Shown here: in pieces, positions 24,346 to 35,810 of the stretch
Layout: the number at the start of each line of letters is the position of its first letter
How positions within the stretch are numbered: the stretch's first letter is position 1
NCBI GenBank assembly: GCA_963978905.1
Contig: OZ022256.1
Location: 36,628,001-36,692,000 of the forward strand
DNA: 64,000 bases
Origin: Trichostrongylus colubriformis
Taxonomy: Eukaryota; Nematoda; Chromadorea; Rhabditida; Trichostrongylidae
Reading direction: 5' to 3'
Notes under the pieces: generated by a model
The model's database searches: none
The model's input: only the letters and a program-made list of their open reading frames with translations
What the model was told of the DNA's origin: nothing
Program-made: the position numbers and the translations under genes

Positions 24346-24416
24346 CTCCCCTGCCGGAATTGAACCAAGCTCTCGCATGTCACAGACGCGGATACTCACC
24401 ACCATACTACCAAGGA
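24346..24416 (-). pseudogene. tRNA pseudogene, tRNA-Asp body with GTG anticodon
   Basis: On the minus strand the 71-nt sequence begins TCCTTGGTAGTATGGTGGTG, matching the start and D-arm of nematode tRNA-Asp, continues with AGTATCCGCG and an anticodon arm CGCGT-CTGTGAC-ATGCG, and ends in a T-arm with TTCAATT and GGGGAG. The anticodon loop reads GTG (histidine) where tRNA-Asp has GTC. The acceptor stem has one mismatch and two G-T pairs, and the T-stem appears one base short. It lacks the extra 5' G of true tRNA-His. It is most likely a decaying gene copy; the anticodon change could be just one of several mutations. Confidence 0.75.
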
Positions 24417-26562
24417 TCCAACGGTGAGGCATGCCTTGCTTTCTCACAAACCTGCCTGACGTGCTTCCACGAAAATTATAGAACTACTTTTTGAAAATTC
24501 AGGAGCTGCATTGATAAAATAGGGAATAGAGTTATGAATAGAAACAAATCTTGTTCCAGGGATATTGAGATCTGGGGAAAACATCAGACCCCAGGTGGTG
24601 TTCAATTTTGCACCTGTGTTCTCATTCTTGCTGCCGACTACAGCCTCGGACAGCTTTCAAAACTCGACAAAATCGAAACAATTTGCCAACATGTATCGCA
24701 ACATCGACCTGTCTGGAACACGTAGGGTGCCTATAGAGCAAGAGAATCAGCAGGACATCAACTTCGTACAGAGTGCTATGTGAAGGAAATGAACAGATGG
24801 AATTACCATATACGTGGTCAGTGCCACCTCACTGAGGTTTTGTTGAGCACTGTGGTAACCTTTCTTACAGAAAGGCTCATTAGCCATATTGCTAAGGATC
24901 GATGGGTGCAAAGATACAAGGGAAGGTCGGGAAAGTAGCGAACTCTTTTTTCAAATTTCATTAACCGCCGCTTGACTCTCAAAGTTTGAAAAGAAGGTGA
25001 TGAGAGACGATCATTAAAGTCTGAAATGAAAGCGCAATTTTGACAGCTCAGACACTGACTTTGATGTTTTTATGTCCACTGACCAGGTGTAGGAAGTGAC
25101 TTCTGCGCTTTTGCTATCATGTGGGTGTCCTGACGGGATAGCCACTCATTTCCAATCGCAAAGACCTTGGTCGATGGCGATTCGCATTCTTTCGAAAATG
25201 AAATGTGGGAAATAGGAAATAAAACGAGCATTGGGATGGGATGTAATGTGATTTCTGTGACACCTTACACGCATTTCAAAGCCCTAAAAGTTGTAGAAGT
25301 CCTAGTGGTGTGATCCCTACCACAGCTTTTTTTTGTTTTGGAGAGGACATGCACTGAAACCCAAACTGATTGCCCACTTTGTCAAAATCTCTTCAGGTCC
25401 TTGTCTTCCACAAGCACCACTACTAGAGTAACGAGATACATGTGACCAGCAATTGAGGTAACAAAGTGCTTCTGAACTTAAGGGGGTGGTGCTCACGTTC
25501 AGTGGAGGATGGGAAAGTCACAAGAGCTCTCCGCCTCTACGGCGTTTTTTTTGGGAACATGCTCGAAGTACCCTTCTGCATTGAGAGGAAAGTCCGAAAA
25601 AAGTACGAGAAAAGTCTGATACCTTGATTGGAGTTCTAGCCAGGGCAACTTATTTATGTCAAAGCAGCAGGAGCTCGTGCCGACCACGCCTCTTGCATGT
25701 GTAGCTCCGTTGCGCGTTGTGACCCAAGCCAATTGTCTTAACCCATACCCGGCTGTGTATGGGCAGTGGTCGTCGTAGGAATTGTATTTTACAAGGGAAT
25801 ATATTCGGAGCGTGGCTATCGCTTCGAAAAGAAAATTTCAAAAATCAACAGGGAAATTTATGGAGACACATTACTGCTGTCAATTTTACGAATTTTAGGA
25901 GACCGTAAGCGTACATATGATTTGTAGTTCAACTATGGGTGATGCCAAATTTTCGCGTTGTTCGGATTCTCAATTTCTCGATATTTCCATCTGCAGACCA
26001 CCAGACCACCCACTGCCAGACATTTTAGCGTATACAATGAACCATGGAGGGCAACAATAATTTTCCGGACTAGTTAGGCACTCCTTAAGAGCAGATCTGA
26101 ACTCTAACCTGTATTTTATGTATGCTATGTGCCTTTAGTGCTAGCAACATTTTTGAAAGCTTTTCACGTTGTGACGATGAAACGAGAGTCAAACTTTAGC
26201 CAACAATAAGTGGATTGAAATGAGACGAACGAGATCACATCCCTAAGAAATAGATGCAAACGCTGCTTTCAGTTCACCTCTGAGGAGGCATCGTTTATGC
26301 TTGCCAGGATGTTCGTAATACAGACAAGCAGTGCGTGACGTCTACACGGCTTTGTGAAATCTCCCAAAGAGGATCACTGTAATCGGCCTATTGCGTAGGA
26401 ATCACGAGATGCTGATGGTCACATCAGAAAATCTGCAAACGCGTTCAGAAACGTGACAGAAATGTGAAAGCCTACAGTTGAACGAAAGTAGTGAGTGAAA
26501 TTGCGGCTGAGGGTCTTACAGACCGATAGGGTCTTACATCGTCCGATATAGTTTGAGCTTTA
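24417..26562. other. no recognisable gene
   Basis: I see no supportable gene. A poorly preserved frame on the minus strand at 25499-25841 has no recognised motif. Confidence 0.5.
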
Positions 26563-26845
26563 TACAGTGTGTCCCAAAAGTATAGGTCCACCCTATTTTT
26601 CATCCATATCTCCAGAATGGACTAACGATTCCTTTCCAAATTTTGATCTGTGGTACCTGATCACTGTAGCGAAAGCCTCCGTAAAATTGAAGACATAAAA
26701 TTGAAAAATTTCATTTGCCTTCTTTCAAAAATGAGGGTGTCCCAAAAGCATTGGTCCACTCAAATTTTCCGCCTTGCTTCCATCGAAAGGTAAGTTGTGA
26801 AGTAGACGTGTTGACGCATGCTTCTGAGATTTACTCCACAGTGCC

Positions 26846-27545
26846 ATGCCACGCGGTACGCACTTATACGAGTACGAAAAAGGACAAATTCTGGCTTACA
26901 AGGATGTGGGACTCAGCAATCGCAAATTTCTGAGAAGATGGGCCTATCCCAAAGCTTGATTAGTAGCTTCTGTCGCACCATGGACCTGTACGGAACGAAA
27001 AAGGGAAGTGGAAGGCCGCAGAAACTTTCTAAGAGGTAGAAGCGTTGGATCCTCAACGCTGCGTCCGATTCCAGAAAGGGTGTTTGTCGGCTGTGCAGGG
27101 AACTGGCACCTACTGTATTGAAAAGCACTGTGCACTGTCTGCTCAAGTCGTCTCCTCACATCGAGCGAAGACGGTTTCCGTCTCCGCCATTCCTCACGAC
27201 GGCGCACGAAGGGGCTCGAATCCATTTTGCCAAGTAAAATGTCAGCTGGGCGCATCACTCGGATGAGGTAGTCTGCAGGGTTACATTATTGACGTAGTAG
27301 TTCGCACAGCATTAGTGTCAGTGTTGCAAGTGATCCTTTCTGATGAGAAGAATTTCAATTTGGACGGACCGGACGGCTTAGCTAGTTACTGGAGGGATTT
27401 GAGGAAGGAGCCGCGCTTTTTTTCGAGACGCGGATTTGCTGGTGATAGTGCTATGATATGAGCAGCCTTCTCTCGCCTTGGTAAGAGCAGGATACTATTC
27501 ATCACGCAGGATAGTGTAGATTCCAGGGCTTACCAGGAGTTCTAG
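26846..27545 (+). pseudogene. Tc3-like transposase, frameshifted and lacking its C-terminal third
   Basis: Translation starts at ATG 26846 with MPRGTHLYEYEKGQILAYKD followed by VGLSNR, the usual N-terminus of Tc3-type transposases. A one-base loss near 26928 shifts the frame, after which SEKMGLSQSLIS and GTKKGSGRPQKLSKR complete the helix-turn-helix region. Further on, about 27340-27540, SDEKNFNLDGPDG carries the first catalytic aspartate, then WRDLRKEPRFFSRRGF, a stop, and SRAYQEF. The QQDN and SPDLNPIEN regions with the other catalytic residues are absent, replaced by an inverted copy of the 5' part. It cannot be active. Confidence 0.85.
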
Positions 27546-27626
27546 AAAGTAATTTACGTGCCATTTCCTTGCACAGCCGACAAACACCTTTGTGGAGTTG
27601 GACGAAGGGTTGAGGATCCAACGCTT

Positions 27627-27861
27627 CTACCTCTTAGAAAGTTTCTGCGGCCTCCCACTTCCCTTTTTCGTTCCGTACAGGTCCACGGTGCGACAGAAGC
27701 TACCGATCAAGCTATGGGATAGGCCCATCTTTTCAGAAATTTGCGATTGCTGAGTCCCATATCCTTGTAGGCCAGAATTTGTCCTTTTTTGTACTCGTAT
27801 AAGTGCGTACCGCGTGGCATGGCACTGTGGAGTAAATCTCAGAAGCATGCGTCAACACGTC
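27627..27861 (-). pseudogene. inverted duplicate of the Tc3-like transposase N-terminus
   Basis: The minus strand repeats the beginning of the transposase in the left arm: MPRGTHLYEY, then GLSNR, a frame change, SEKMGLSHSLI and GTKKGSGRPQKLSKR. It carries the same one-base loss in the helix-turn-helix region as the left-arm copy. It ends in a stop just after LSKR, as the other arm does. Confidence 0.8.
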
Positions 27862-28105
27862 TACTTCACAACTTACCTTTCGATGGAAGCAAGGCGGAAA
27901 ATTTGAGTGGACCTATACTTTTGGGACACCCTTATTTTTGAAAAAAAGCAAATGAAATTTTGCAATTTTATATTTTCAATTTTGCTGAGGAGTTTGATTG
28001 CTACAGTGATCAGGTACTACATATAAAAAATTGGAAAGGAATCGCTGGTCATTTCGGGAGATATGGATAAAAAATAGGGTGGACATATACTTTTGGGACG
28101 CACTG

Positions 28106-29103
28106 TACGTCTGCAAAGGGTGCGGACGCAACAGCAGACTTTACGCAGTCAGAGGAACTCATACCAATCAAAAACAGCAAACTTAAATAGCAAAATTGAC
28201 TATCTGTTCATGCGCGCTGTTCATGCGATGCTTTTTGACCAAAGCACAATATTTCAATATTTCGTTTTACTGTGTAAGATGTTCGCAATGCATGTGTTGG
28301 TGTCCGGAGGTGAGAAGAATGATGTGTCTTCGAAATCGCCTTTCTCGAAGTCATTCCTTCTGAATAGGTGCTTGCTCTGGAAATGGCTTCTGTAAACTTT
28401 TATGATTCTGACTCTTGTGACAAGGACTTCTGCGACTCTTTGCAGTGGACTACGTGAAGCAACTTGTAATTTCTTCATGTAGAGAGCGGATATAAATGTT
28501 GACCTATGCCATAGAAGAGAGAAGAGGTTTCGGGGTGAGTGGAATAGTTGCCATGTGCATGAATAGGTTACTCATGTAAGAAGTGTTCACACCTGGAGCG
28601 TTTTCCCTATCTATGGGCTTCGGTGTGAATTGATTTCTTAGATCCTTTTTTTAATGATCAGAATTAATATGAAAGAATATGAAAGATACTATATGAAGAC
28701 GAGTGAGCCGAAAATCCCGAAAACGAATTTCAATTCCGTATAATTTCGATGAGAAACGGTGATTACACATTAAGAAGGACCAGGTATTTGTTAAGTACAA
28801 TTCAAAAACTTCTCTCGCGATGCTTTTCGTGCTTCGAAATCTCTTGAGCTATTTTCTTGAATACGACAACTCAAGAAAATGACTCAAAGGATTCTCGAAA
28901 AGTCAGCTTGTCCATATACATAGTTCATTGAAGATGTATAATATTAAAATGCTTTTGAATGTTAGTGCTGTTGAGGGTGGATTCGCGAGTGGACACTCCA
29001 TTGTGTTCTGCATTCGTCGGTGGTTTTGCCCGTGCATTCAGTCCGAGCCTAAGTTGGAGGAACTCTTCCTCTATTGAATGAGGCTCACGTGAAGGTACTC
29101 ATA
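28106..29103. other. no recognisable gene; small hairpin at 28.85 kb
   Basis: ATTTTCTTGA (28851-28860) and TCAAGAAAAT (28871-28880) form a stem that extends to about 15 bp with two mismatches. Nothing else is supportable. Confidence 0.45.
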
Positions 29104-29600
29104 CAGTAGCGCTCAAAAGTCTTCGGCCAAATGGTATCTGGATTTTTCACGTGTACTTTTTTGCGACTGAACCGATCTGAGAGAAATTTTCAGTAAGTTA
29201 TACTTGGAGACACTGCATAGTAGATATACTATTCAGGCGCTCAATGGTGTAGGTTACGTGGTGAACTTTTTGTTTTCGGAGTGCCATCCCTATGCCGTCC
29301 CGCTTTGCTGCTGTCATCAAAAGTCGCGGTTTTTCTACAAAATGTTGATGTTCTCTGAGGCTTTCGGTTTGTTTTTGTAAAGGAAACCGTTTTTCTTGAC
29401 CAAGCTTTTTTCGTTTTTTGGGTGGTCTTGTAGTAAATTCTTGTAAAAAAACCATGAAAAGTGTCAAGCGGCTTTCAAGTAGAAGGAAATGTTGACAATA
29501 GGTTCAGGCACCACATATTAAAATTTTGTCAAATTTGGTCAAGTACAAGTAAAAAAAGTTATGACAAAAAAGTTTTGGCCGAAGACTTTTGAGCGCTACG
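29104..29600. mobile_element. TA-flanked MITE of the CAGTAGCGCTCAAAAGT family, ~497 bp
   Basis: The ends read CAGTAGCGCTCAAAAGTCTT followed by CGGCC and, inverted at the right, GGCCGAAGACTTTTGAGCGC. TA lies outside both ends (29102-29103 and 29601-29602). CAGT termini with TA duplication fit Tc1/mariner-mobilised non-autonomous elements. No transposase is inside. A truncated relative lies at 31617-31826. Confidence 0.8.
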
Positions 29601-29764
29601 TATGTGTAAAAACTAAGGATTGTAGAACGGTATCAGGTGACTGACAAGCGACAAAAAAGAGTCTCACCGATTACGCTAGCACCCAAAGTGTGACATTGCT
29701 CAGATAAAGCGCTGACATAAGGAGTAATGTAGGATAGGGAATAGAGTTTTTGGCACTAATCAAT

Positions 29765-29983
29765 ACCTTCTGTGGGATGCGCCGCGCATTCTACACAGCT
29801 ATTCAGGATCACGACTGAACATAAAAGCGATTTGCTCTATAAAATGAATTTCGGGGAGCAGCCAATGTACGAGTCACTGCTTTCAAACCCCCGGACAGGT
29901 CTAGTACCGATTCACCTACCGTGGAGGAATGGAAGGTTTGGCTGGAATGGGCGGGCGTTGATGCGGGATTTGATCAACACCTT
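29765..29983 (-). mobile_element. tRNA-derived SINE, body with truncated head
   Basis: This copy is collinear with 45838-46095: GGATGCGCCGC near its 3' end, then CAGCCAATGTACGAGTCA, GGTCTAGTACCGATTCACCT, GGAATGGAAGGTTTGGCTGG and GGGCGGGCGTTGATGCGGGA on the plus strand. The B-box-like GGATTTGATC at 29965 marks where the homology stops, so the A-box half of the tRNA-like head is lost. Confidence 0.7.
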
Positions 29984-31616
29984 CATCCTTAGGGGTAATA
30001 ATCATCCGTCAAATACATTTGAAATAAATTTGCGATTAATCGTATTTCCTCGTAACGCTTCATTAACACGAACAAAACAGCCGGCAGTCGACTAGCAAAA
30101 TTCTGAGATCCGTTTGATTGTGCACTTAGTTCCCGAGGGAATTTCCAATTTAATGTTGCACAAACAAACTTCACTCACTTCTACACCAAGGCACAGTTAG
30201 ATAAGCCCGACCGAATGGTTTACTGAAATGATCTCCCAAACACGACACATGCATTGCACGGTTCTTTAGGAATATTACTCGCCCAAATGAGAGAGCCCCA
30301 TCCGACCGCGGAGGGGCAGGATGTCACCTTTGCAGTCCAAGTTCTTTGGTAAAAAGGCTAGGCTTTCCACTACTAAGGGATTCAGCGTAATGGAACTCAG
30401 TAGGCAACCAGTCACAGTAATCTTTAGGACTGAATGTGCCCCAGTAGCTCGTTGACTACCTACATTTTAACTGAAATTGCTATGTAGAGAAAGTTATCCT
30501 TCAGTTATTTAAGTTACTCTCTTGCGTTCTAGGCCGGGACCAGGATCTCGCGTTGGACTCATTCACGCACTGAAGAGGAGAGCAGTCTTATAAATTCCAT
30601 TGCTTCAGGTTCGATTGTCCTTGCTGATCGCAGAGCTTATGGGATGTTGAGCTGTCTACAATTTACTCTCTTTCGTATTCGTAGGGTTTTTCATGGTTTT
30701 TGCTGCATGTGTGTTGTGGCGTACATTCGCTTGCATAAACAAAAAAAAACGATAAATGGAAAAAATAATTAATGGCCTTCAAGGTGATATTGTTAACGAT
30801 TGAAGTCGAGCCATCGATCTCATCGTGTACCCAATTAAGAAGAAGACGCTTTGACAACGCTGGAAGAGTGTTAGCACCTAGGAACTGAGCTCAGACAAAT
30901 GATGAAAGCGTTCATCCTTGGGAAACGTCATTTGAACCGTGTCCCGGATGTCCCACCCACCTCCTCCCTCTCGCAGCGCACCACACTTCATTTCCTTTTC
31001 AGAACTTTCTGAATAAATTTCAATTTCGCTGCAAAGTGTCACATAAAAGGACAAGTTGTGCAGGAAATCGAGTATGGACGATGCAGAGTCTATTGAAGAA
31101 AAACAACTCCTTAGGGGTCTTCAAGGCTTCACCCGAACATTGCATTGAATGCTTGAAAGGAAAGGTTCTGAGGTGCGGAGGCTCAAACGCGAGCACTGGC
31201 GAGAGATTTTTCAGAAATCTCAGGGTAATTATGTATGAAGAGCGAAATAAGAGCGAAAATGGAAGTCACAAGTGGCTACAAGGAAAAGCTGAGACCCTCA
31301 CTGGACGTGGCTACGGTGATCATTGCCACATACCAAAACCACACCCAGTGAAGGGACGGTCGAGTGGTAGAAGCTTTTGTCGCCCACTCCTCCAGAATCA
31401 GCGTTCCCCATGCCTTCATCATTCCTTTGAAACAGTTTAAAAACCTGCGCAGCCTTTGGGATGATATCGTATCAATTCACTGGAAGACTGACACAGCAGA
31501 TGCGTGAACACGTCACAGCTCACATCCATAATTGCCCGCATGACTCATCGGTGATATTTTCAGCCACTTCATGTCGCACGTACATATTCATTCAAAACTC
31601 CGTTTGGAAGAAATAT
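29984..31616. other. no recognised gene; one unexplained 134-codon frame
   Basis: The plus-strand frame 31036-31440 (134 codons, Lys/Ser/Cys-rich) has no motif I know and no splice or promoter context. Nothing else is supportable. Confidence 0.4.
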
Positions 31617-31826
31617 ATAAAGTAGCGCTCAAAAGTATTCGGCCAAATGGTTGTTCACCTGGGTTCTTCACTTGTGGCTCTTTTGCGACTGGACCGATCT
31701 AAGAGAAATTTTAGTATGTTACAGTTGGGGGCACTGCATACTAAATATCTATTTTGGCGCTCAACGGTGTAAGTTACATGGTTAAATGCATTTTTTGTTT
31801 TTGAGGTGCCATCCCCATGCCGTCAG
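31617..31826 (+). mobile_element. truncated MITE, same family as 29104-29600
   Basis: It starts AAAGTAGCGCTCAAAAGTAT, then TCGGCCAAATGG, and follows the other copy through TTTTGCGACTG, GGCGCTCAA-GGTGTA and GTGCCATCCC-ATGCCGTC. Homology breaks near 31826 and no right end is seen. Confidence 0.7.
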
Positions 31827-33631
31827 AGCTGAGTGTTGATATGCCTTTGAGAAAAGTATTTTGAGTGTGGAAAATGTTTTGGCATCATTTACGGGGCCCT
31901 CACGCGTTAAGCACTCACCTCGGGTCGCGGTGATGGCACACGTTTTGTCGTTGTGGATGGGCCTGTTTAGTCGTGGATTAAACCAAAATACTCATATCAT
32001 TGTGAACTGTGCCTTCAATATGATCAATTTATGATATAGTATAGTTTACTAAAAATGGAACATTACAGAGACTATATTTTACGTTTTCTACTATATTTTA
32101 TAATATATTTCAGTGTAGATTGAAAGGAAAATCATGAAAGTTTTTTGACAATGGCAGCCTAGCAGCCTTAACTTTCGCGTATTGGTTCCAATAACTTTCA
32201 GTCTACCGAATAAATTGCCAGATATCATTCAGTTATAGCTCATGAGCTCAATAACGCAACTAAATGTGTGCCCGGAAGGAGCCAAGAAGGAAGCAATCGG
32301 AAATTTCTTCATTTCGTATTTAGTCTTTATTGATTGATAGAATACAGCGTTTTTTGATTGCCAGATTCGAGAACTAATGGAGGCAGAATCTAGCACTTCG
32401 ACAACATGAAATCGACTATTATTTCAAAACATCCAAGAGATGAGCCCACCACTTTGCAAAGCACATAGATCTTTCTAGAGCTGAGGCAAACTGCAACTCA
32501 CAGTTTAGGGAATTTCGATGGACAGCATTACTCAGCATGAACCAGTAGTAAAGGAAAGGTCATCAGCGCATAAAAACAGCCTCATGTGAAAGTTAACGCC
32601 CATCGCAGTGAAAGCAGAACGAAAACTTCTTCTGTAAGGATCGCTTTGAAGAGGTGGTAGTGGCAAGTGATGGTGTTACCACAAGTAGTTTCTTGAACCA
32701 AATCCTGGACAAACACCTGTCTTGGCCAAGCAAACAACTCACTCCTTGAAAAGCGCTTACTTTTCTATCACAACACCATTGGAGAACATTTTCAAAAAGT
32801 TATCTACACTGTCGCACGGCAGGTTATTATAATGTTGTTAAATTGTTGACTTTGATATTAGATATTGATTATGACATTATAATATTGATAAGATACTATT
32901 TATAATAGTACTACGCCACATTTACCACTTGACTCTGAATGGAAGCGAGATGCGTGAGAAAATGAAAGGTGAAGCACGAGCAAAGGAGACTCATGAGTGA
33001 TTCATGCTATATTTTTGGTCAAGTCGAGTCGGAATTGTTCCGCAGTCTTGAATAGAATACTTGGAAAGTTCACTGCTGCACCCATACAGTATTAGGCTTA
33101 CATAGCCTCACGAAGGTACTGATCAGCACTGATTTCGACCACATGGATATTTCATAATTCATTAAATTTTGAGAGTGGCTCAAGAACGTTTAGTTTTGAT
33201 ACAACAATTTTCGAATCCCACTCTGTTTTACGAAGAAGTGTTTTCTCCTGGTGTTTTCTTGTATGGATTGTGCTTGTTCATCATGACATGACTCTTCGAA
33301 AAAGGTTGCTCACAACTTCATGCTTTGAGAGTTCGAATAGGTTCATGATGCTGAGGCGGCCATTGGAATGCAAAAAGCTAACAATTCGTGTAAAATTACT
33401 GAAATTTAACCACACGGCAAGATTTCGATAATTTTACACTGCTAAGAAAACCCCATCGCGCCATCCGAGAGTTTTGAAACAGGAGTAAAAGAGCACAGAT
33501 ACCACTGACAGAACATCCCCCAAATAGAGGAGATGTAACATGCTTTAATCGGTGTTGCAGTGTACTTTCTGATTGCTTTCGGCCATAAAAGTTGATTTTT
33601 TCCACACCTTTTCAAAATTCTGTAGAAGATC
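31827..33631. other. no recognisable gene; AT-rich
   Basis: Two very AT-rich patches (about 32030-32110 and 32820-32910) are present. No coding or RNA feature can be supported. Confidence 0.5.
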
Positions 33632-33929
33632 GGGTGGGGGACGATTGATCGAATTTTCTCTTCGCGGCGTCGCACTCGCGGCGCCGTCATCACCACGCAG
33701 TCGGTTGGGAATCCGATTACCAGTCGGTTGGGAATCCGCATCACCACGCAGTCGGTTGGGCTATCCGCTTGCAGTGGGCTGGTATCGTGAGAGACCTTCA
33801 AAGATTGCAGGTTGGAAGCTTCGGAAGTTCTTATATGTTGTGGTTGTTGCTATTTCAACGGATAAAACTACAAAAACTCGCATTCGCTGCGGACGGCCGC
33901 GCGAAATTTCGACAATCGTCCCCCACCCT
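33632..33929. mobile_element. MITE with GGGTGGGGGACGATTG ends and internal minisatellite
   Basis: The left end GGGTGGGGGACGATTG and the right end CAATCGTCCCCCACCC are perfect inverted repeats that continue with CGAA-TTTC. Inside, a unit CAGTCGGTTGGGAATCCG with a short linker (ATTAC or CATCACCACG) is repeated about three times at 33700-33770. Next to the left end is GCGGCGTCGCACTCGCGGCG, the module also found in the MITEs at 3803 and 58129, which have different ends. The length is about 298 bp. Confidence 0.75.
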
Positions 33930-34265
33930 AGAAGGCCTAGTACTCCTACAAAACGGTGGGTATGACCAGATTTATTTATACTGATCACCACTTCACAGAA
34001 TGGCCCTATGACTCTATAAATGTATGGGAAGGAAGAGCTCGTCCATCTAGAGACGCTATAATTGTATTACGGTACCCAAATTAGTTTTTTTGAAGAACTC
34101 TATCAAATTTTGTTTCCTCTAGAGAATACCATGAATATTCTTTAGTGGATATGAAAGGAACAATTGTATGAGCTTTTGCCCTCTTCGTGCAGCTAATTGC
34201 TTTGAAACGACCACTGGAACGACGAACAACAGGTTTGGAGGAACATTGTACTTCGATTGCAAATT

Positions 34266-34317
34266 AAAAGGCTCTTTCAGATATGAAGGAGAAAAGGCTC
34301 TTTCAGATATGAAGGAT
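34266..34317 (+). repeat. 26-bp direct tandem duplication
   Basis: AAAAGGCTCTTTCAGATATG plus AAGGAG is repeated immediately once more with no mismatch. It is recent and of no evident function. Confidence 0.9.
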
Positions 34318-34776
34318 CTGCTGTAGGTGACACTCATAAAATTCCTGCAAGCAGGGATGGAGAACGGCTACCGTGACGCCTGATCATTTGATCAAGGATA
34401 GTCTTCCCACATGACTACAGGTGGACCCACGCATTATCCGTTAGCGGATCGTTTAACATCCCTTCTGTAAGGTCCTGAAGCTACGCCTTTAGCACCTCTG
34501 TGAGGTCCTGAGGCTCTTCTATTTCTTCTCGGTTTACTTTTGTCCGACAGCTCATGCACAGCTCAGCCAAAACCTACGAAACCGCAAGGAACGTCAAGAG
34601 TGTCTACGGGACGAACTTTTGAGCAATGCGACCCCCCTTCACACGCACATCGACGACACGATACTCTTTTCATGACTGCTAGGCCTCATTGCATGTAAAA
34701 GGGTGGCCAATCATTGTCATGGTACTACACCTGTACAAGGCATAACTATTGACTGACGACCTTTATTAAATACCCA

Positions 34777-34895
34777 TAGGGCGGAGGTGATGTAATGACA
34801 GCTGGGCGCGCTTCCACACTCCTGTTGCAGGGATCAAATCCGGAAAATGCCCGCCCACTCATGCGAAACCTTTCATCCCTACGGGCTGAGTGAAT
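34777..34895 (+). mobile_element. diverged tRNA-derived SINE copy
   Basis: On the plus strand GGAGGTGATGTAATGACAGC resembles the A-box part of the SINE head and GGATCAAATCC at 34831-34841 is its B box. GCCCGCCC, TTCATCCC and ACGGGCTGAGTGAATT then follow the body. It has diverged more than the 46-kb copy. Confidence 0.55.
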
Positions 34896-35431
34896 TACTA
34901 TCACACTCCCCCTCAAGTAATTTTAATAAGCCAAACCCTATTTACCTACCACCACAACTCCTAATGGAGCGCTGCGCAACACAACAAGGGATTGATTAAT
35001 GCCGAAAACTTTGTCCTTTTGAGTTTCACTGGAGATCACCACCGCTCCCAAAGATTACTAAGGAAGATATATTGTCGGAAATTCATCGAGGAATATTCTC
35101 CCAAAAAAGCGTCCCTTCCCCCTTTTCCAGCTCAAAGTGCGACCCATGAAATTCCGCAATTCTTGCGTGGTCATGACCACATATATAATTTCAGACTCTC
35201 AGAATACAGCGAATGTAGAATCGTGAAAATGACATTCGTAAAAAAAACTGCTTTTAGCAATTCCATAAGGGAAGAGGAATGCTATAAAAAGTAACATGTT
35301 CCTCCTGGAAGCGCCATGGATTCGATAGTATCTGAAGATCACTGAGAAAAAAAGGATAGAGCGATTGATTTTTTCCACTTTTGGGAACATGATGGTGTGC
35401 AAGTCATCAAACTTCCTTAGCCTGCTCGATA
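34896..35431. other. no recognisable gene
   Basis: A 100-codon frame at 34992-35294 shows no motif. Nothing else is seen. Confidence 0.45.
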
Positions 35432-35525
35432 TTCTTGTCGGAACCGATCCTTTTCACGACACGGAAAGGTGCTAGTCAATGCGAGCCAAACCAAGTGACG
35501 CTTTTAACCATTTCGCCACCTACCT
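35432..35525 (-). other. tRNA-like relic (Ser/Leu type) or tRNA-derived element
   Basis: On the minus strand, TGGCGAAATGG (35508-35518) fits the polymerase III A-box consensus at all positions and is followed by TTAAAAGCGTCACTTGG, typical of a tRNA D-arm and anticodon-stem start. GGATCGGTTCC (35440-35450) fits the B box at nine of eleven positions. The spacing of almost 60 nt suits a tRNA with a long variable arm (Ser or Leu). The stems are poor, so a working tRNA is unlikely. It may instead be a SINE head. Confidence 0.45.
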
Positions 35526-35707
35526 TCGTTAGGATGCAAAGTATTAAGCAGTCGCAACAACAATTTCACGTCCTACACGTGCATCCGTGTGACATATCAG
35601 CGTGTATGTGGTTGGGACAGAAAAATCGTGCGGCGTGCGGCGATGGCGCAATCCCGACTGAGACAGCGCATTTACGCCAGGGCTACAGTGCTCCTGCAGT
35701 CCATCTG

Positions 35708-35810
35708 CCGACGGCTGACAGGGCGAGGCCTACGGACTTGTATCGATCTCTCTCACCCCGCCACACACTCTCACCCAACTCCGTAGGTCACGCCCCGTCA
35801 GCCTTCGGGA
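35708..35810. repeat. GC-rich 29-bp inverted repeat
   Basis: CCGACGGCTGACAGGGCGAG followed by GCCTACGGA pairs with TCCGTAGGTC and ACGCCCCGTCAGCCTTCGG across a loop of about 45 nt, with about four mismatches. The GC content stands out from the flanks, so this may be the core of an unrecognised element. Confidence 0.7.

Larger units (their letters stand above)
26565..28105. mobile_element. rearranged Tc3-like transposon with 547-bp mirror arms
   Basis: The termini CAGTGTGTCCCAAAAGTATA and (reversed) CAGTGCGTCCCAAAAGTATA are flanked by TA on both sides (26563-26564 and 28106-28107), the target site of Tc1/mariner elements. A second copy of the terminal motif, GGTGTCCCAAAAGCATTGGT, lies inside each arm (about 26737 and 27925), as in Tc3, where the transposase binds two sites per end. 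The arms extend to 27111 and from 27559, far beyond a normal inverted repeat. They include the start of the transposase gene on both sides. The 3' third of the gene is missing. Confidence 0.85.

Noticed and set aside
24346..24416. Functional tRNA-His
   Set aside because: The body is tRNA-Asp-like, there is no extra 5' G, and the acceptor and T-stems are damaged. Called a pseudogene instead.
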